This document shows positions 38,281 to 49,376 of a stretch of DNA of 64,000 nucleotides, piece after piece. Every line of letters starts with the position of its first letter. Positions within the stretch are counted from its first letter, which is position 1. The position numbers and the translations under genes were made by a program. Origin of the DNA: Pseudomonadota bacterium (GTDB lineage Bacteria > Pseudomonadota > Gammaproteobacteria > Burkholderiales > Burkholderiaceae_B); contig JAEWEV010000035.1 of NCBI GenBank assembly GCA_023389155.1, positions 62,001 through 126,000 of the forward strand, read 5' to 3'. A model generated the notes under the pieces. That model saw only the letters and a list, made by a program, of their open reading frames with translations. It had not been told where the DNA came from and searched no databases.

Positions 38281-40113
38281 TTATTGGGCAATGAGCCACT
38301 CCACAATGGAGTCGACAAACGGCTTGGTTTTGAATGCAGCGGCGTCGTTGACGAGGCTGACCAGGATATACGTTTTTCCACTGGCTGCCGTGACAAACCC
38401 CGACAGTGCACTGGCATTGCCCAGCGTTCCTGTCTTGAAGTGTCCGCGCCCTTTTGCTGCCTGATCGGTCAGGCGGCGTCGCATGGTACCATCGACTCCC
38501 GTGACTGACAACGAATCGATAAACGTATCGCGCAAGGACGAGGCCCAGATCGCGTCAAGCATCTGAGCCTGCCCACCCGCGGTAATGCGGCCTTCACGAG
38601 ACAGACCTGAACCGTTGGTAACGGTATATCCGGCAATATTAACACCTTGCTTCTTCAGGATCCCCAGGACGGCCTGGGCACCTTTTTCAAATGTAGCAGG
38701 CGGTCCGTACAATTCTTCACCCAGGGTGAGCAGCAGTGTTTTGGCCATCACGTTATTGCTGTATTTATTGATGGTCTGGATGACCTGCGCCAGCGGAGGC
38801 GAGCTTCGTGTCTCCAGCAACATGGCGCGCGCCGGCACAAGTCCGTCACGGATCACACCTGAAATGGTGCCACCTTCGGCGGTCCAGAGTTGCTCGAATA
38901 TCGTGGAGAACATATAGGATTGCGAACCCACCAGACGATAGAAGGAAAACTGTCCGCAATTGGCCGACAGTTTTCCCTTCAGCTGCAACGCCCTGCCCTG
39001 GTCAGTCTGCACAAAGCCAGTCAGTTCCGAACCTGTACGCGACTTGGTACAGGCGCCAGAGGTCAATCCCAGACTGCCGCTAACCGGTGGATTCAGAATA
39101 TCCGGTTCGAACGAAATATCCCACCGGCCTGACTTGGGATTAGGTTTGAAATTGAGCATGATGGCGCCAAGATTGACCATCATGGCATCGGGATTGGCAT
39201 TGTAGGGACGTTCGGGCGAACCATCGAAGTCACCCGGATCGACGAAGATGGGCGCAAACAATGAACGATCCACCACCACATCGGACAGATGCCGCAGCCC
39301 CTTTGCCTGAATGCTGCGGATTATTTCCCTGAGACCCTGATAATTCAGCGAGGGGTCGCCACCGCCTTTGATATAGAGCGGGGTACGCATGGCCTGGGAC
39401 ACATCCACGCGCGCCCTGTTGTCAAGATAAACACGTGTTTTCCATGTGTAATCGGTTCCCAGCTGTTTAATTGCCGCCCAGGTCGTCAGCGTTTTCATGA
39501 CCGAGGCAGGATTGCGCGGAGTAGAAGGATTGATGGCAAGAATAACAGGCCCTCCTGCCTCCTTGATCAGCAGAGACAGGGATGACAAGGGCACACCAGC
39601 ACGATCCCAGCGTGCCTGGATCGCATCGGGCAGGCGACTGGAGGATTTGATGGATGCAATAGGGAAACCATACACATTCAGCAATTCACCCACGTCAGAC
39701 TGCGCTTGCGTGGCAGGTGCCGCTGACAGTCCCACTCCGCCTTTTTTCAGACCTGTCCCGCCCCTGCTATCGGACTTGACCGGCTGCACAACCGTCACGT
39801 CCAGACTACCAGGGCGGTTAAATTCGAAACTTTCACCCGGGGCAACCCGAATCTTCTTTGTCTTGCTTTTCTGCCTCGTCGGGCTCTTCTTTTTGGCAGA
39901 GGCTGCTGATTTACTGCGTGACGCGACTGGCTTTTTCACTTTCGATTTTGCAGCTGACTTTGTCGCCTGTGATTTTGTGGCTGCGCCATTCTTGCGTACC
40001 GGTTCACGTGCATGTGAAGGCTCTGTCAGGGACAGACTCACGAGCAGCAGGCCAATACACACATGCGCAAACGCTGCGGAACCCTTGTGCAAGAAACGCA
40101 TTGCGATACTCAT
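38281..40113 (-). CDS. dacB: D-alanyl-D-alanine carboxypeptidase/endopeptidase (PBP4-like)
   Basis: A low-molecular-weight class C penicillin-binding protein of 610 residues, longer than the usual 470-490. Ser204-x-x-Lys207 (ASVMK), the Ser452-Asn-Asn triad and the KTG box with Lys560 ([11 protein letters not shown]) are intact. A hydrophobic segment at about 14-30 serves as signal peptide. The extra length is a Lys/Ala/Ser-rich linker (about 38-90) and a Gly-rich stretch before the catalytic fold. The ATG at 40113 has AAGGA upstream. Confidence 0.92.
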   Translation of the reverse strand: MSIAMRFLHKGSAAFAHVCIGLLLVSLSLTEPSHAREPVRKNGAATKSQATKSAAKSKVKKPVASRSKSAASAKKKSPTRQKSKTKKIRVAPGESFEFNRPGSLDVTVVQPVKSDSRGGTGLKKGGVGLSAAPATQAQSDVGELLNVYGFPIASIKSSSRLPDAIQARWDRAGVPLSSLSLLIKEAGGPVILAINPSTPRNPASVMKTLTTWAAIKQLGTDYTWKTRVYLDNRARVDVSQAMRTPLYIKGGGDPSLNYQGLREIIRSIQAKGLRHLSDVVVDRSLFAPIFVDPGDFDGSPERPYNANPDAMMVNLGAIMLNFKPNPKSGRWDISFEPDILNPPVSGSLGLTSGACTKSRTGSELTGFVQTDQGRALQLKGKLSANCGQFSFYRLVGSQSYMFSTIFEQLWTAEGGTISGVIRDGLVPARAMLLETRSSPPLAQVIQTINKYSNNVMAKTLLLTLGEELYGPPATFEKGAQAVLGILKKQGVNIAGYTVTNGSGLSREGRITAGGQAQMLDAIWASSLRDTFIDSLSVTGVDGTMRRRLTDQAAKGRGHFKTGTLGNASALSGFVTAASGKTYILVSLVNDAAAFKTKPFVDSIVEWLIAQ

Positions 40114-40269
40114 ATATCCTTGCCGGCTGCACCGAACCCGCAAGCGACATATCCTGCGAATGGAGCAAGCGTCGCCGCGGCGGAACGGGACAACCAAGGA
40201 TACGAAGGCTGAAGGCGGATCATTGTGGTCTGACTCTCCCGTTGATGTCCCGTAGCAAAAAAGACACTT

Positions 40270-40275
40270 TATAAT
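40270..40275 (+). promoter_or_regulatory. possible -10 box upstream of queA
   Basis: A perfect TATAAT lies 125 bp before the queA start. No good -35 hexamer stands at 16-18 bp, so the call is tentative. Confidence 0.3.
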
Positions 40276-40399
40276 GGTTAATTACGACAATCCCGTTAAA
40301 ACCGGCGGTACGCATCGCCAATCTTCTCACAAAACACTTCGACCGGACACTGGTGCGCCTTCGGCGCCTGTTGCTGTCGCGACCTGTTGCCCTTATTCC

Positions 40400-41458
40400 A
40401 TGCTACCCATAGACCCCTCGCTAAGCCTTGCCGATTTCGACTACGACCTTCCCGAAGACCTGATTGCCCAGACGCCGCCCGCCACCCGAACTGACAGTCG
40501 CCTGCTGCTTGTCCCGAACGATGGCGATCTGCAGGATCTGAGTTTTTCAGCCCTGCCAGCACTGCTGCAGCCCGGTGATCTGCTCGTCTTTAACGATACC
40601 AAGGTCATTAAGGCAAGACTATACGGCCAAAAAGACAGCGGCGGGCGTATCGAAGCCCTGATCGAACGTATTCTGGAACCGACACGCGCCCTGGCGCATA
40701 TCCGTGCCAGCAAAGCTCCCCGGCCTGGCGTTTCGCTGATTTTCGACGGCGAGGTCCGCTGCCAGGTAAAGGCCAGACATGATGATCTGTTTGAATTGCA
40801 GTTCGAAGCCGATATTCTGCCCTTGCTGGACAAACACGGCAACCTGCCGTTGCCTCCATACATCAGACATAACGCCGACCAGGAGGATGAAACCCGTTAC
40901 CAGACGGTATACGCCCGCCACCCCGGTGCCGTGGCCGCCCCTACCGCCGGCTTGCATTTTGACGCGGCGATGCTACAGCGGCTGCGCGAGACAGGAGTCG
41001 AGACTGCGTGGGTGACCCTGCACGTGGGAGCCGGCACTTTTCAGCCAGTACGTGTGGAAAAAATCAATGAGCACATTATGCATGCCGAATGGTACACGGT
41101 GCCACAGGAAACGGTCTTGGCCATTGCGGCCGCCCGGCAGCGCGGCGGGCGTGTGATTGCAGTTGGCACCACCAGCGTACGTGCGCTGGAATCGGCGGCG
41201 CAACAGGGCGGTACCGTGGACAACCTGCGCTGCCCGATTGCCCATAGCGCCGATACCCGGCTGTTTATCACACCCGGTTACCGCTTTCGCGTAATTGACG
41301 GCCTGATCACGAACTTCCATCTTCCCCAATCCACCCTGCTCATGCTGGTCTCTGCGCTCACCGGGCGTGAACGCATGCAGCAGGCCTATCGTCACGCCAT
41401 TGAGCAGCGATATCGCTTCTTCAGTTACGGAGACGCCATGTTCATCGCGCCGCGATAA
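40400..41458 (+). CDS. queA: S-adenosylmethionine:tRNA ribosyltransferase-isomerase
   Basis: Transfers and rearranges the ribosyl group of SAM onto preQ1 in tRNA to give epoxyqueuosine. It has 352 residues. [14 protein letters not shown] opens the protein, followed by [32 protein letters not shown] and [13 protein letters not shown], all QueA hallmarks. The ATG at 40400 matches the family N-terminus; an ATG at 40274 overlaps the TATAAT box and adds unconserved residues. First gene of queA-tgt-yajC-secD-secF. Its partner Tgt acts just before it in the pathway. Confidence 0.96.
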   Translation: MLPIDPSLSLADFDYDLPEDLIAQTPPATRTDSRLLLVPNDGDLQDLSFSALPALLQPGDLLVFNDTKVIKARLYGQKDSGGRIEALIERILEPTRALAHIRASKAPRPGVSLIFDGEVRCQVKARHDDLFELQFEADILPLLDKHGNLPLPPYIRHNADQEDETRYQTVYARHPGAVAAPTAGLHFDAAMLQRLRETGVETAWVTLHVGAGTFQPVRVEKINEHIMHAEWYTVPQETVLAIAAARQRGGRVIAVGTTSVRALESAAQQGGTVDNLRCPIAHSADTRLFITPGYRFRVIDGLITNFHLPQSTLLMLVSALTGRERMQQAYRHAIEQRYRFFSYGDAMFIAPR

Positions 41459-41505
41459 CACCCGCGCTGCAGAATCACCGGGCGAATCCGTATTTGCCCC
41501 GGTAA

Positions 41506-42735
<1,230 letters not shown>

Positions 42736-42788
42736 CCAAGAAAAGGCTACAATATTCGGTTAATTTTACACTTACGGGAGTTCTACTT

Positions 42789-43139
42789 ATGCTCACAAGC
42801 AATTTATCTACGCTGGTTCTGGCGCAGGCTGCGCCTCCTGGCGGCATCCTTGGCGGTCTGACAAGTTTCCTGCCTATCATTCTGATGTTCGTGGTTCTGT
42901 ATTTCCTGATGATCCGTCCTCAGATGAAAAGACAGAAAGAAACGAAGGCCATGATTGATGCGCTTGCAAAGGGTGACGAAGTGATTACCGCCGGTGGCAT
43001 TCTGGGCAAAATCAGCAAAGTGACAGACAACTACCTGACGCTGGAAGTATCCAGCCTGGCAGAGAAGCCCGTCGAAGTACTGGTGCAGCGTGTTGCCGTC
43101 ACTACGGTACTGCCAAAAGGCACCGTCAAATCGCTGTAA
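42789..43139 (+). CDS. yajC: preprotein translocase subunit YajC
   Basis: A small (116-residue) inner-membrane partner of SecDF. One transmembrane helix (SFLPIILMFVVLYFLMI, about 26-42) is followed by RPQMKRQKE and the conserved GDEVITAGGILGKI segment. GGGAG precedes the ATG. A terminator-like hairpin separates it from secD, which may lower downstream expression. Confidence 0.95.
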   Translation: MLTSNLSTLVLAQAAPPGGILGGLTSFLPIILMFVVLYFLMIRPQMKRQKETKAMIDALAKGDEVITAGGILGKISKVTDNYLTLEVSSLAEKPVEVLVQRVAVTTVLPKGTVKSL

Positions 43140-43153
43140 GACGGACCACAGGC

Positions 43154-43181
43154 GGGCGGCATAGTACCGCCCCCTTTTTTT
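43154..43181 (+). terminator. intra-operon terminator or attenuator between yajC and secD
   Basis: GGGCGG (43154-43159) pairs with CCGCCC (43167-43172) around a 7-nt loop and is followed by C and a run of seven T. It has the form of a Rho-independent terminator with a short stem, so partial read-through into secD is expected. Confidence 0.65.
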
Positions 43182-43223
43182 CCGGCTCTCTGTTTCAACC
43201 TCTTTTCGATAAACGGCTACGGT

Positions 43224-45119
43224 ATGAACCGCTACCCCCTCTGGAAATACATTACGGTACTGGTTGCCCTGATCATCGGCATCCTCTACACCGTCCCCAA
43301 CTTTTTTGGCGAATCACCGGCAGTCCAGGTGTCCAGTGCAAAAGTCACGCACAAAGTTACCAATCAGACCATGGGTCAGGTAGAGGACATACTCAGGCAA
43401 AATAATATCGCCTATTCCGGTGCCTATTTTCAGCAGAACGGTCCGGCAGGTACGGTTCGAGTCAGACTGGCCAACACCGACGCGCAGCTGAAAGCGCGCG
43501 ATGTGCTGGACAACGCACTGAATCCCGTCAAGGATGATCCGGCCTACACGGTAGCGCTGAACTTGCTGTCCGGCTCTCCCGACTGGATGTCAGCAATCGG
43601 CGCCAACCCCATGTATCTGGGTCTTGACCTGCGCGGTGGCGTGCATTTTTTGCTTCAGGTCGACATGCAGGGCGCACTCACGGCCCGCTATGAATCGCTT
43701 ACCACCGACATGCGCGCCATTCTGCGCGACGCCCGCGTGAAGGTGGACTCTGTCAACACTGCCAATGCCACCATTGTGGCCACTTTTGCCACGGCTGACG
43801 AGCGCGACAAGGCATTGGGTGCGCTACGTTCCCGAGCGGGAGAACTGGAGTTTACCCCCAGCCAGTCTGGCGGCAAGTTCCTGCTGACCGGCACCATCCG
43901 CCCGGCAGAAATCACCAGGGTCCAGGACACGGCCCTGCAACAGAATATTCTGACCCTCCATAACCGTATTAACGAGCTGGGTGTCGCTGAACCGATCATT
44001 CAGCAGCAGGGTACCGACAGGATCGTCGTACAGTTGCCTGGTATTCAGGACGTTGCCAAAGCCAAGGAAATCCTTGGCCGTACGGCAACGTTGCAGTTGC
44101 GCATGGTCGACGACTCTCCGGCTGCCCAGAACGCCCTGGCGGGAGGCACTGTCCCCTTCGGTCTGGAAAGCTTCAAGGACACAGACGGCAGGACGGTGCT
44201 GGTTCGACGCCAGGTGCTGCTAACGGGTGAAAATCTGGAAAATGCCCAGTCGGGCCGTAACCAGCAGACACAGCAGCCCACCGTCAACCTGACCCTGGAT
44301 GACAAGGGTGCACGCATTTTCCGCGACACGACGCGCGACAATATCGGCAAGCGCCTGGCCATCATCCTGTTCGAAAACGGCAGAGGTCAGGTGGTGACTG
44401 CACCGGTCATCCGCAGCGAGATTCCCAACGGACAGGTGGAAATTTCAGGCAGCATGGACGCCACTCAGGCGGCCGACACAGCGCTTCTGCTGCGTGCCGG
44501 CTCCCTGGCCGCGCCCATGTCCATCATCGAAGAGCGCACCATCGGCCCAAGCCTGGGTGCCGACAACATCAAGATGGGCTTTGATTCCACGCTTTATGGT
44601 TTCCTCCTGATTGCCGTCTTCATGATTATTTATTACCACGTGTTCGGCATATTTTCCACACTGGGCCTGGCATTTAACGTGCTGTTGCTGCTTGCCGTGC
44701 TGTCGCTGCTGCAAGCCACGCTGACGCTGCCCGGTATTGCAGCGATCGCGCTGACGCTGGGTATGGCAATTGACTCGAACGTGCTCATCAACGAGCGGGT
44801 TCGTGAAGAATTGCGTAATGGCGCAACGCCGCAACAGGCGATCAGCACCGGTTTCAGCAAGGCATGGGCAACCATTCTGGATTCGAATCTGACCACACTG
44901 ATTGTTGGTCTTGCCCTGCTCGCTTTCGGCAGCGGTCCGGTCCGCGGTTTTGCCGTCGTGCACTGCATTGGTATCCTGACGTCCATGTTCTCGTCGGTCG
45001 TCGGCGTACGTGCGATCGTGAATCTGTGGTACGGCCGTCGCAAGAAACTCAAATCGGTTTCCATTGGTACTGTCTGGCGTCCCGAAACTGGTGACGTGAA
45101 AGACAAGGCAAAAAACTGA
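43224..45119 (+). CDS. secD: protein translocase subunit SecD
   Basis: Uses the proton gradient to help complete protein export. It has 631 residues. One N-terminal transmembrane helix (about 9-26), a large periplasmic region with the conserved GLDLRGGVHFLLQVD, and five C-terminal transmembrane helices. LGMAIDSNVLINERVREE and the FSKAWATILDSNLTTL region are characteristic of the RND-like fold. It is followed by secF after 53 bp. Confidence 0.97.
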   Translation: MNRYPLWKYITVLVALIIGILYTVPNFFGESPAVQVSSAKVTHKVTNQTMGQVEDILRQNNIAYSGAYFQQNGPAGTVRVRLANTDAQLKARDVLDNALNPVKDDPAYTVALNLLSGSPDWMSAIGANPMYLGLDLRGGVHFLLQVDMQGALTARYESLTTDMRAILRDARVKVDSVNTANATIVATFATADERDKALGALRSRAGELEFTPSQSGGKFLLTGTIRPAEITRVQDTALQQNILTLHNRINELGVAEPIIQQQGTDRIVVQLPGIQDVAKAKEILGRTATLQLRMVDDSPAAQNALAGGTVPFGLESFKDTDGRTVLVRRQVLLTGENLENAQSGRNQQTQQPTVNLTLDDKGARIFRDTTRDNIGKRLAIILFENGRGQVVTAPVIRSEIPNGQVEISGSMDATQAADTALLLRAGSLAAPMSIIEERTIGPSLGADNIKMGFDSTLYGFLLIAVFMIIYYHVFGIFSTLGLAFNVLLLLAVLSLLQATLTLPGIAAIALTLGMAIDSNVLINERVREELRNGATPQQAISTGFSKAWATILDSNLTTLIVGLALLAFGSGPVRGFAVVHCIGILTSMFSSVVGVRAIVNLWYGRRKKLKSVSIGTVWRPETGDVKDKAKN

Positions 45120-45172
45120 ATCGGGCAGAACACTTTTTCTGTCCGGACTGACCGGACAGAGCAGGAATAAAT

Positions 45173-46111
45173 ATGGAATTTTTCAGAATTCACAAAACCA
45201 TCCCGTTCATGAAGAACGCGCTGATCCTCAATGCGATCAGCGCCCTCACCTTCGTGCTTGCGGTATTTTTCATTGTCACTCGTGGCTTTCACCTGTCCAT
45301 TGAATTTACCGGCGGGACGGTCATGGAAGTCAACTATCAGCAGGCGGCACAGCTCGAAGAGATTCGCAGCAGTATCAGCGCGCTGAAGTATAGTGATTTC
45401 CAGGTTCAAAACTTTGGGACCTCGCGCGACGTCATCATCCGGCTGCCGGTAGACAAACAGCTCTCCTCCACAGAGCAGAGCAATACCGTCATGGCCGCGC
45501 TCAAGAAAACCAGCCCGGATGCCGAATTGCGCCGGGTAGAATTCGTCGGCCCACAGGTGGGTAAGGAATTGCTGACCAATGGCCTGAAAGCGCTGACATT
45601 TGTGGTCATTGGCATCATGATCTACCTGGGCATCCGCTTCGAATGGAAATTCGCTCTTGCCTGCGTGGTAGCCAACCTGCATGACGTGGTAATTATCCTC
45701 GGCTTTTTTGCCTTCTTCCAGTGGGAATTCTCGCTGCCGGTGCTCGCCGGCGTGCTGGCGGTACTGGGCTATTCTGTCAATGAATCGGTGGTGATCATGG
45801 ACCGGATCCGTGAAAACTTCCGCAAGCAGCGCCGGGCCAGTGTGCGAGATGTCATTGACGGCGCCATCACGCAGACTATTTCGCGTACCGTGATTACCCA
45901 CGCCTCCACGCAAATGATGGTGCTCTCCATGTTCTTCTTTGGCGGACCATCCCTGCATTATTTTGCACTGGCACTGACCATCGGTATCTGGTTCGGCATC
46001 TACTCTTCCGTGTTTGTGGCTGCAGCCATCGCCATGTGGCTGGGCGTCAAGCGTGAAGACATGATCAAGGCGCCGAAAAAAGAAGACCCGGCCAGTGAAG
46101 TGATCTACTGA
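45173..46111 (+). CDS. secF: protein translocase subunit SecF
   Basis: Partner of SecD. It has 312 residues with six predicted transmembrane helices. FTGGTVMEV lies in the first periplasmic part. VLGYSVNESVVIMDRIREN and the later ISRTVITHASTQMM segment are diagnostic. It ends the operon, with a terminator about 50 bp downstream. Confidence 0.97.
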   Translation: MEFFRIHKTIPFMKNALILNAISALTFVLAVFFIVTRGFHLSIEFTGGTVMEVNYQQAAQLEEIRSSISALKYSDFQVQNFGTSRDVIIRLPVDKQLSSTEQSNTVMAALKKTSPDAELRRVEFVGPQVGKELLTNGLKALTFVVIGIMIYLGIRFEWKFALACVVANLHDVVIILGFFAFFQWEFSLPVLAGVLAVLGYSVNESVVIMDRIRENFRKQRRASVRDVIDGAITQTISRTVITHASTQMMVLSMFFFGGPSLHYFALALTIGIWFGIYSSVFVAAAIAMWLGVKREDMIKAPKKEDPASEVIY

Positions 46112-46161
46112 TCCCGACACTGTCCCCTGCGCGCAACATCCGTTAGCGCGCGTTCCCCCAA

Positions 46162-46185
46162 AAAAAGCGCCTTAGGGCGCTTTTT
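46162..46185. terminator. bidirectional-type terminator after secF
   Basis: AAAAAGCGCC (46162-46171) and GGCGCTTTTT (46176-46185) form a symmetric stem with a TTAG loop and T runs on both strands. On the plus strand it ends the queA-secF operon. Confidence 0.88.
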
Positions 46186-46288
46186 CATTTGAAAAAACAA
46201 CAGGATAAGGCGCAATCGGCCCAAACACGCTACAATCACGTTTTCCAAATTTACCCCCGGGACAAAAACCCGCAACGGTACCAAAATC

Positions 46289-47713
46289 ATGCACGAAACC
46301 ACCCTGAAACGTGGCGGAGCCCCTGCTTCTGCCGCCGCCACCGCCAAAGAAACCCCCATCCGTATTCATCCTTCGGCCAGAAAGCTGTACATCAAAACCT
46401 TCGGCTGCCAGATGAACGAATACGATTCGGACAAAATGGCCGATGTGCTACGGGAAAATCAGGGACTGGAACTGACCAATACGCCGGAAGACGCAGATGT
46501 CATCCTGCTTAACACCTGTTCCATCCGTGAAAAAGCCCAGGAAAAAGTCTTCTCGGACCTGGGACGCATCAATCAGCTGAAAAAGAAAAATCCCAATCTG
46601 GTCATTGGCGTGGGCGGTTGTGTCGCCAGCCAGGAAGGCGCCACCATCATCCGGCGTGCTCCCTATGTCGACGTGGTCTTCGGCCCGCAAACCCTGCATC
46701 GTCTGCCTGACCTGATCGAACGTCGCAAAAATACCGGCCGTGCCCAGGTAGATATCAGTTTTCCTGAAATCGAAAAATTCGATGCCCTGCCCCCGGCGCG
46801 GGTAGATGGCCCCTCCGCATTCGTATCCATCATGGAGGGATGCAGCAAATACTGCAGCTTCTGTGTCGTTCCCTACACTCGCGGCGAGGAAATTTCCCGC
46901 CCGTTTGAAGACGTGCTGACTGAAATTGCTGATCTTGCTGACCAAGGTGTCAAGGAAGTCAACTTGCTGGGGCAAAATGTGAATGCCTATCGGGGCACCC
47001 TGGGTGGTACTAAGGAACTGGCCGACTTCGCCATGTTGCTCGATTACGTACATGATATTCCCGGGATCGAACGCATCCGCTACACGACGTCACATCCCAA
47101 GGAAATGACCAGCCGGCTGATCGAGGCCCATGGTCGCCTGCCAAAACTGGTTCCCTTTCTGCATTTGCCGATACAGACTGGCAGTGACCGAATCCTGGCT
47201 GCCATGAAACGCGGCTATACCGGCCTCGAATTCAAATCCATCGCACGCCGCCTGTATGCAGCCAGACCCGGCATGACCCTGTCATCCGACTTCATCGTGG
47301 GTTTTCCTGGCGAAACCGAAGCCGATTTCGAAACAACGCTCAAACTGATTGCGGATGTCAATTTCGACACCTCATTCTCGTTTATCTATTCGCGCCGCCC
47401 GGGCACCCCTGCAGCCGATCTGCATGACGACACACCTTATGAAGTCAAGCTGGAACGATTGCAGCGCCTGCAGGCCCAGATCTCGGCACAGGCCAGTGCC
47501 ATCAGTCACGGCATGCTGAATACACTGCAACCGGTATTGATCGAAGGTCCGTCCCGGCGTGACGCCAGCGAACTGACCGGCCGTACCGAAAACAACCGAA
47601 TCGTCAATTTTGCTGCGCCCGAGCGTCTGATCGGACAAATTGTCAATGTACGCATCACCCATGTGTATACCAACTCACTGCGCGGAGAACTTGACGCCGG
47701 AGACAGCGCCTGA
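46289..47713 (+). CDS. miaB: tRNA-2-methylthio-N6-dimethylallyladenosine synthase
   Basis: A radical-SAM methylthiotransferase that modifies i6A37. It has 474 residues. The N-terminal UPF0004 domain supplies three cysteines ([29 protein letters not shown]). The radical-SAM motif is [22 protein letters not shown] domain ends the protein (about 410-470). It opens a five-gene row with phoH, ybeY, corC and lnt, and its stop TGA overlaps the phoH ATG by one base. Confidence 0.97.
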   Translation: MHETTLKRGGAPASAAATAKETPIRIHPSARKLYIKTFGCQMNEYDSDKMADVLRENQGLELTNTPEDADVILLNTCSIREKAQEKVFSDLGRINQLKKKNPNLVIGVGGCVASQEGATIIRRAPYVDVVFGPQTLHRLPDLIERRKNTGRAQVDISFPEIEKFDALPPARVDGPSAFVSIMEGCSKYCSFCVVPYTRGEEISRPFEDVLTEIADLADQGVKEVNLLGQNVNAYRGTLGGTKELADFAMLLDYVHDIPGIERIRYTTSHPKEMTSRLIEAHGRLPKLVPFLHLPIQTGSDRILAAMKRGYTGLEFKSIARRLYAARPGMTLSSDFIVGFPGETEADFETTLKLIADVNFDTSFSFIYSRRPGTPAADLHDDTPYEVKLERLQRLQAQISAQASAISHGMLNTLQPVLIEGPSRRDASELTGRTENNRIVNFAAPERLIGQIVNVRITHVYTNSLRGELDAGDSA

Positions 47714-48765
47714 TGACAGGAAAACGCACCCTGCCAGTCGTATTTCACCTTGAAGGTGACAACACCCAGCTGGCCAATCTGTGCGGACCGCTGGATGAAA
47801 ACCTGCAACAGATCGCGCAAGCCTACGATGTCACCATCGGCCGCAATGGCAATCGCGTCATTATCGAAGGAGAACAGGCGCAGGATGCCGCGGGAGCAGT
47901 TAACCTGTTCCATCGACGGGCGCGCCATCGCGACCTGACTATCGACGACGTCCAGCTGGGGCTGGTCGAATTGAGGGCCAACGCCAAACCCGCCACCGAA
48001 CGTAGCAAGCCAGAAGCGGACGAGCCTCGCCAGAAACGGCAGAATGGCACCGCTTCCGTGCCGGAACTCCCTCCCCTGGATGACGACAGCGGCACCATCG
48101 CCCTGCGCACGCGACGTAACGATTTGCGACCACGAACCCCGCGCCAGCGGGATTATCTGAACAATATCCTGCGTCACGACATCACTTTTGGCACCGGCCC
48201 TGCCGGCACCGGCAAAACCTGGCTGGCTGTTGCCTGTGCCATTGACGCGCTGGAAAGAGAACATGTCCAGCGAATCATCCTGACCCGTCCGGCGGTCGAA
48301 GCGGGCGAGCGCCTGGGGTTCCTGCCTGGCGATCTTGCCCAGAAAGTCGACCCCTATCTGCGACCGCTGTACGACGCCCTGTACGACCTGATGGGCTTCG
48401 AAAAAGTCATGCGTCTTTTTGAAAAACAGACCATCGAAATCGCGCCACTGGCATATATGCGTGGTCGCACGCTCAACCACGCGTTCGTCATTCTGGATGA
48501 GGCGCAGAATACAACACAGGAACAGATGAAGATGTTTCTGACCCGCATCGGTTTTGGCAGCAAAGCCGTGATCACCGGCGATCCGTCACAAATCGACCTC
48601 ATCAAGGGACAGAAAAGCGGGTTGGAGCATGCCTTGCGGGTGCTGTCCAACGTCCATGGCATTGCCTTTTCTCGCTTCACCAGTGAAGACGTGGTCCGTC
48701 ATCCGCTGGTTGCCCGCATCATCGATGCCTATGATCTTTCCGAAGGTCGATCACAGAATGGCTGA
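47713..48765 (+). CDS. phoH: PhoH-like ATPase
   Basis: A P-loop protein of 350 residues, linked to RNA metabolism together with YbeY. Walker A is GPAGTGKTWLAVACA near residues 161-175; FVILDEAQNTT is the Walker B region and VITGDPSQIDL follows. The N-terminal ~100 residues form a KH-like or linker region, and a polar stretch near 95-125 is lineage-variable. It is coupled to miaB by TGATG and overlaps ybeY by 8 bp. Confidence 0.95.
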   Translation: MTGKRTLPVVFHLEGDNTQLANLCGPLDENLQQIAQAYDVTIGRNGNRVIIEGEQAQDAAGAVNLFHRRARHRDLTIDDVQLGLVELRANAKPATERSKPEADEPRQKRQNGTASVPELPPLDDDSGTIALRTRRNDLRPRTPRQRDYLNNILRHDITFGTGPAGTGKTWLAVACAIDALEREHVQRIILTRPAVEAGERLGFLPGDLAQKVDPYLRPLYDALYDLMGFEKVMRLFEKQTIEIAPLAYMRGRTLNHAFVILDEAQNTTQEQMKMFLTRIGFGSKAVITGDPSQIDLIKGQKSGLEHALRVLSNVHGIAFSRFTSEDVVRHPLVARIIDAYDLSEGRSQNG

Positions 48766-49267
48766 TTTGCGCCTGCCTTCCCCTCGGCGTGTGCGCGATA
48801 CTTCGTATCTGCGCACGACGGTGCAGCATATCGTGCCGGTGCCCGAAGTCACAAGGCAGCGCATACGAGGCTGGATGTTGCGCGCCGTGGATGCGGCCAT
48901 GGCCGAGCATCCCGACATCGTTGAAGTGGAACTGGCCTTGCGGCTGGTTGACGCCGAAGAAGGCCGCCAACTGAACCACCAGTTCCGTGATCGGGATTAT
49001 GCCACCAACGTTCTCACCTTCGAATATGGCGTTGACCCTGACGGCATCGCGCGCGGCGATATCGTGCTATGTGTCCCCGTGCTCAGACAGGAGGCCACTG
49101 AACAGCATAAATCGCTTCAGCAACACGCCGCCCATCTGGTGGTACATGGGGTGCTGCACGCGCTGGGATATGATCATCTGGACGACAACGCCGCCGCCCA
49201 TATGGAAGCGCTGGAAACCGCGATTCTGACCGGCATGGGTATACCGGATCCTTACGCGCCACGGTGA
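48758..49267 (+). CDS. ybeY: endoribonuclease YbeY
   Basis: A metal-dependent RNase for 16S rRNA maturation and ribosome quality control. It has 169 residues. The zinc motif HGVLHALGYDH is near residues 132-142, and FRDRDYATNVLTFEYG is the other signature. The ATG at 48758 overlaps phoH by 8 bp and is preceded by GAAGG; the frame extends further upstream but does so inside phoH. The N-terminus is about 15 residues longer than in E. coli. Confidence 0.95.
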   Translation: MADLRLPSPRRVRDTSYLRTTVQHIVPVPEVTRQRIRGWMLRAVDAAMAEHPDIVEVELALRLVDAEEGRQLNHQFRDRDYATNVLTFEYGVDPDGIARGDIVLCVPVLRQEATEQHKSLQQHAAHLVVHGVLHALGYDHLDDNAAAHMEALETAILTGMGIPDPYAPR

Positions 49268-49329
49268 CTTGCCATCGCGGCAAAAAAGCCCGGGGTTTAC
49301 GCTAAGTCTTTAACTTTTCATCAAATTTG

Positions 49330-49356
49330 CTCAAAATTGAGTTATCCTTATAACTC
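49330..49356. promoter_or_regulatory. two adjacent palindromes before corC
   Basis: CTCAA-AA-TTGAG (49330-49341) and GAGTTAT-CCTT-ATAACTC (49339-49356) overlap by three bases and end 20 bp before the corC ATG. They may be an operator or an mRNA hairpin that shields the start. No regulator is known for this site. Confidence 0.4.
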
Positions 49357-49376
49357 CCTAAACTAGACGTCCAGAG

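Noticed and set aside
44633..46120. 495-residue minus-strand frame opposite secD/secF
   Set aside because: Antisense shadow of clearly recognised secD and secF; composition is His/Gln/Asp-rich and matches no family.
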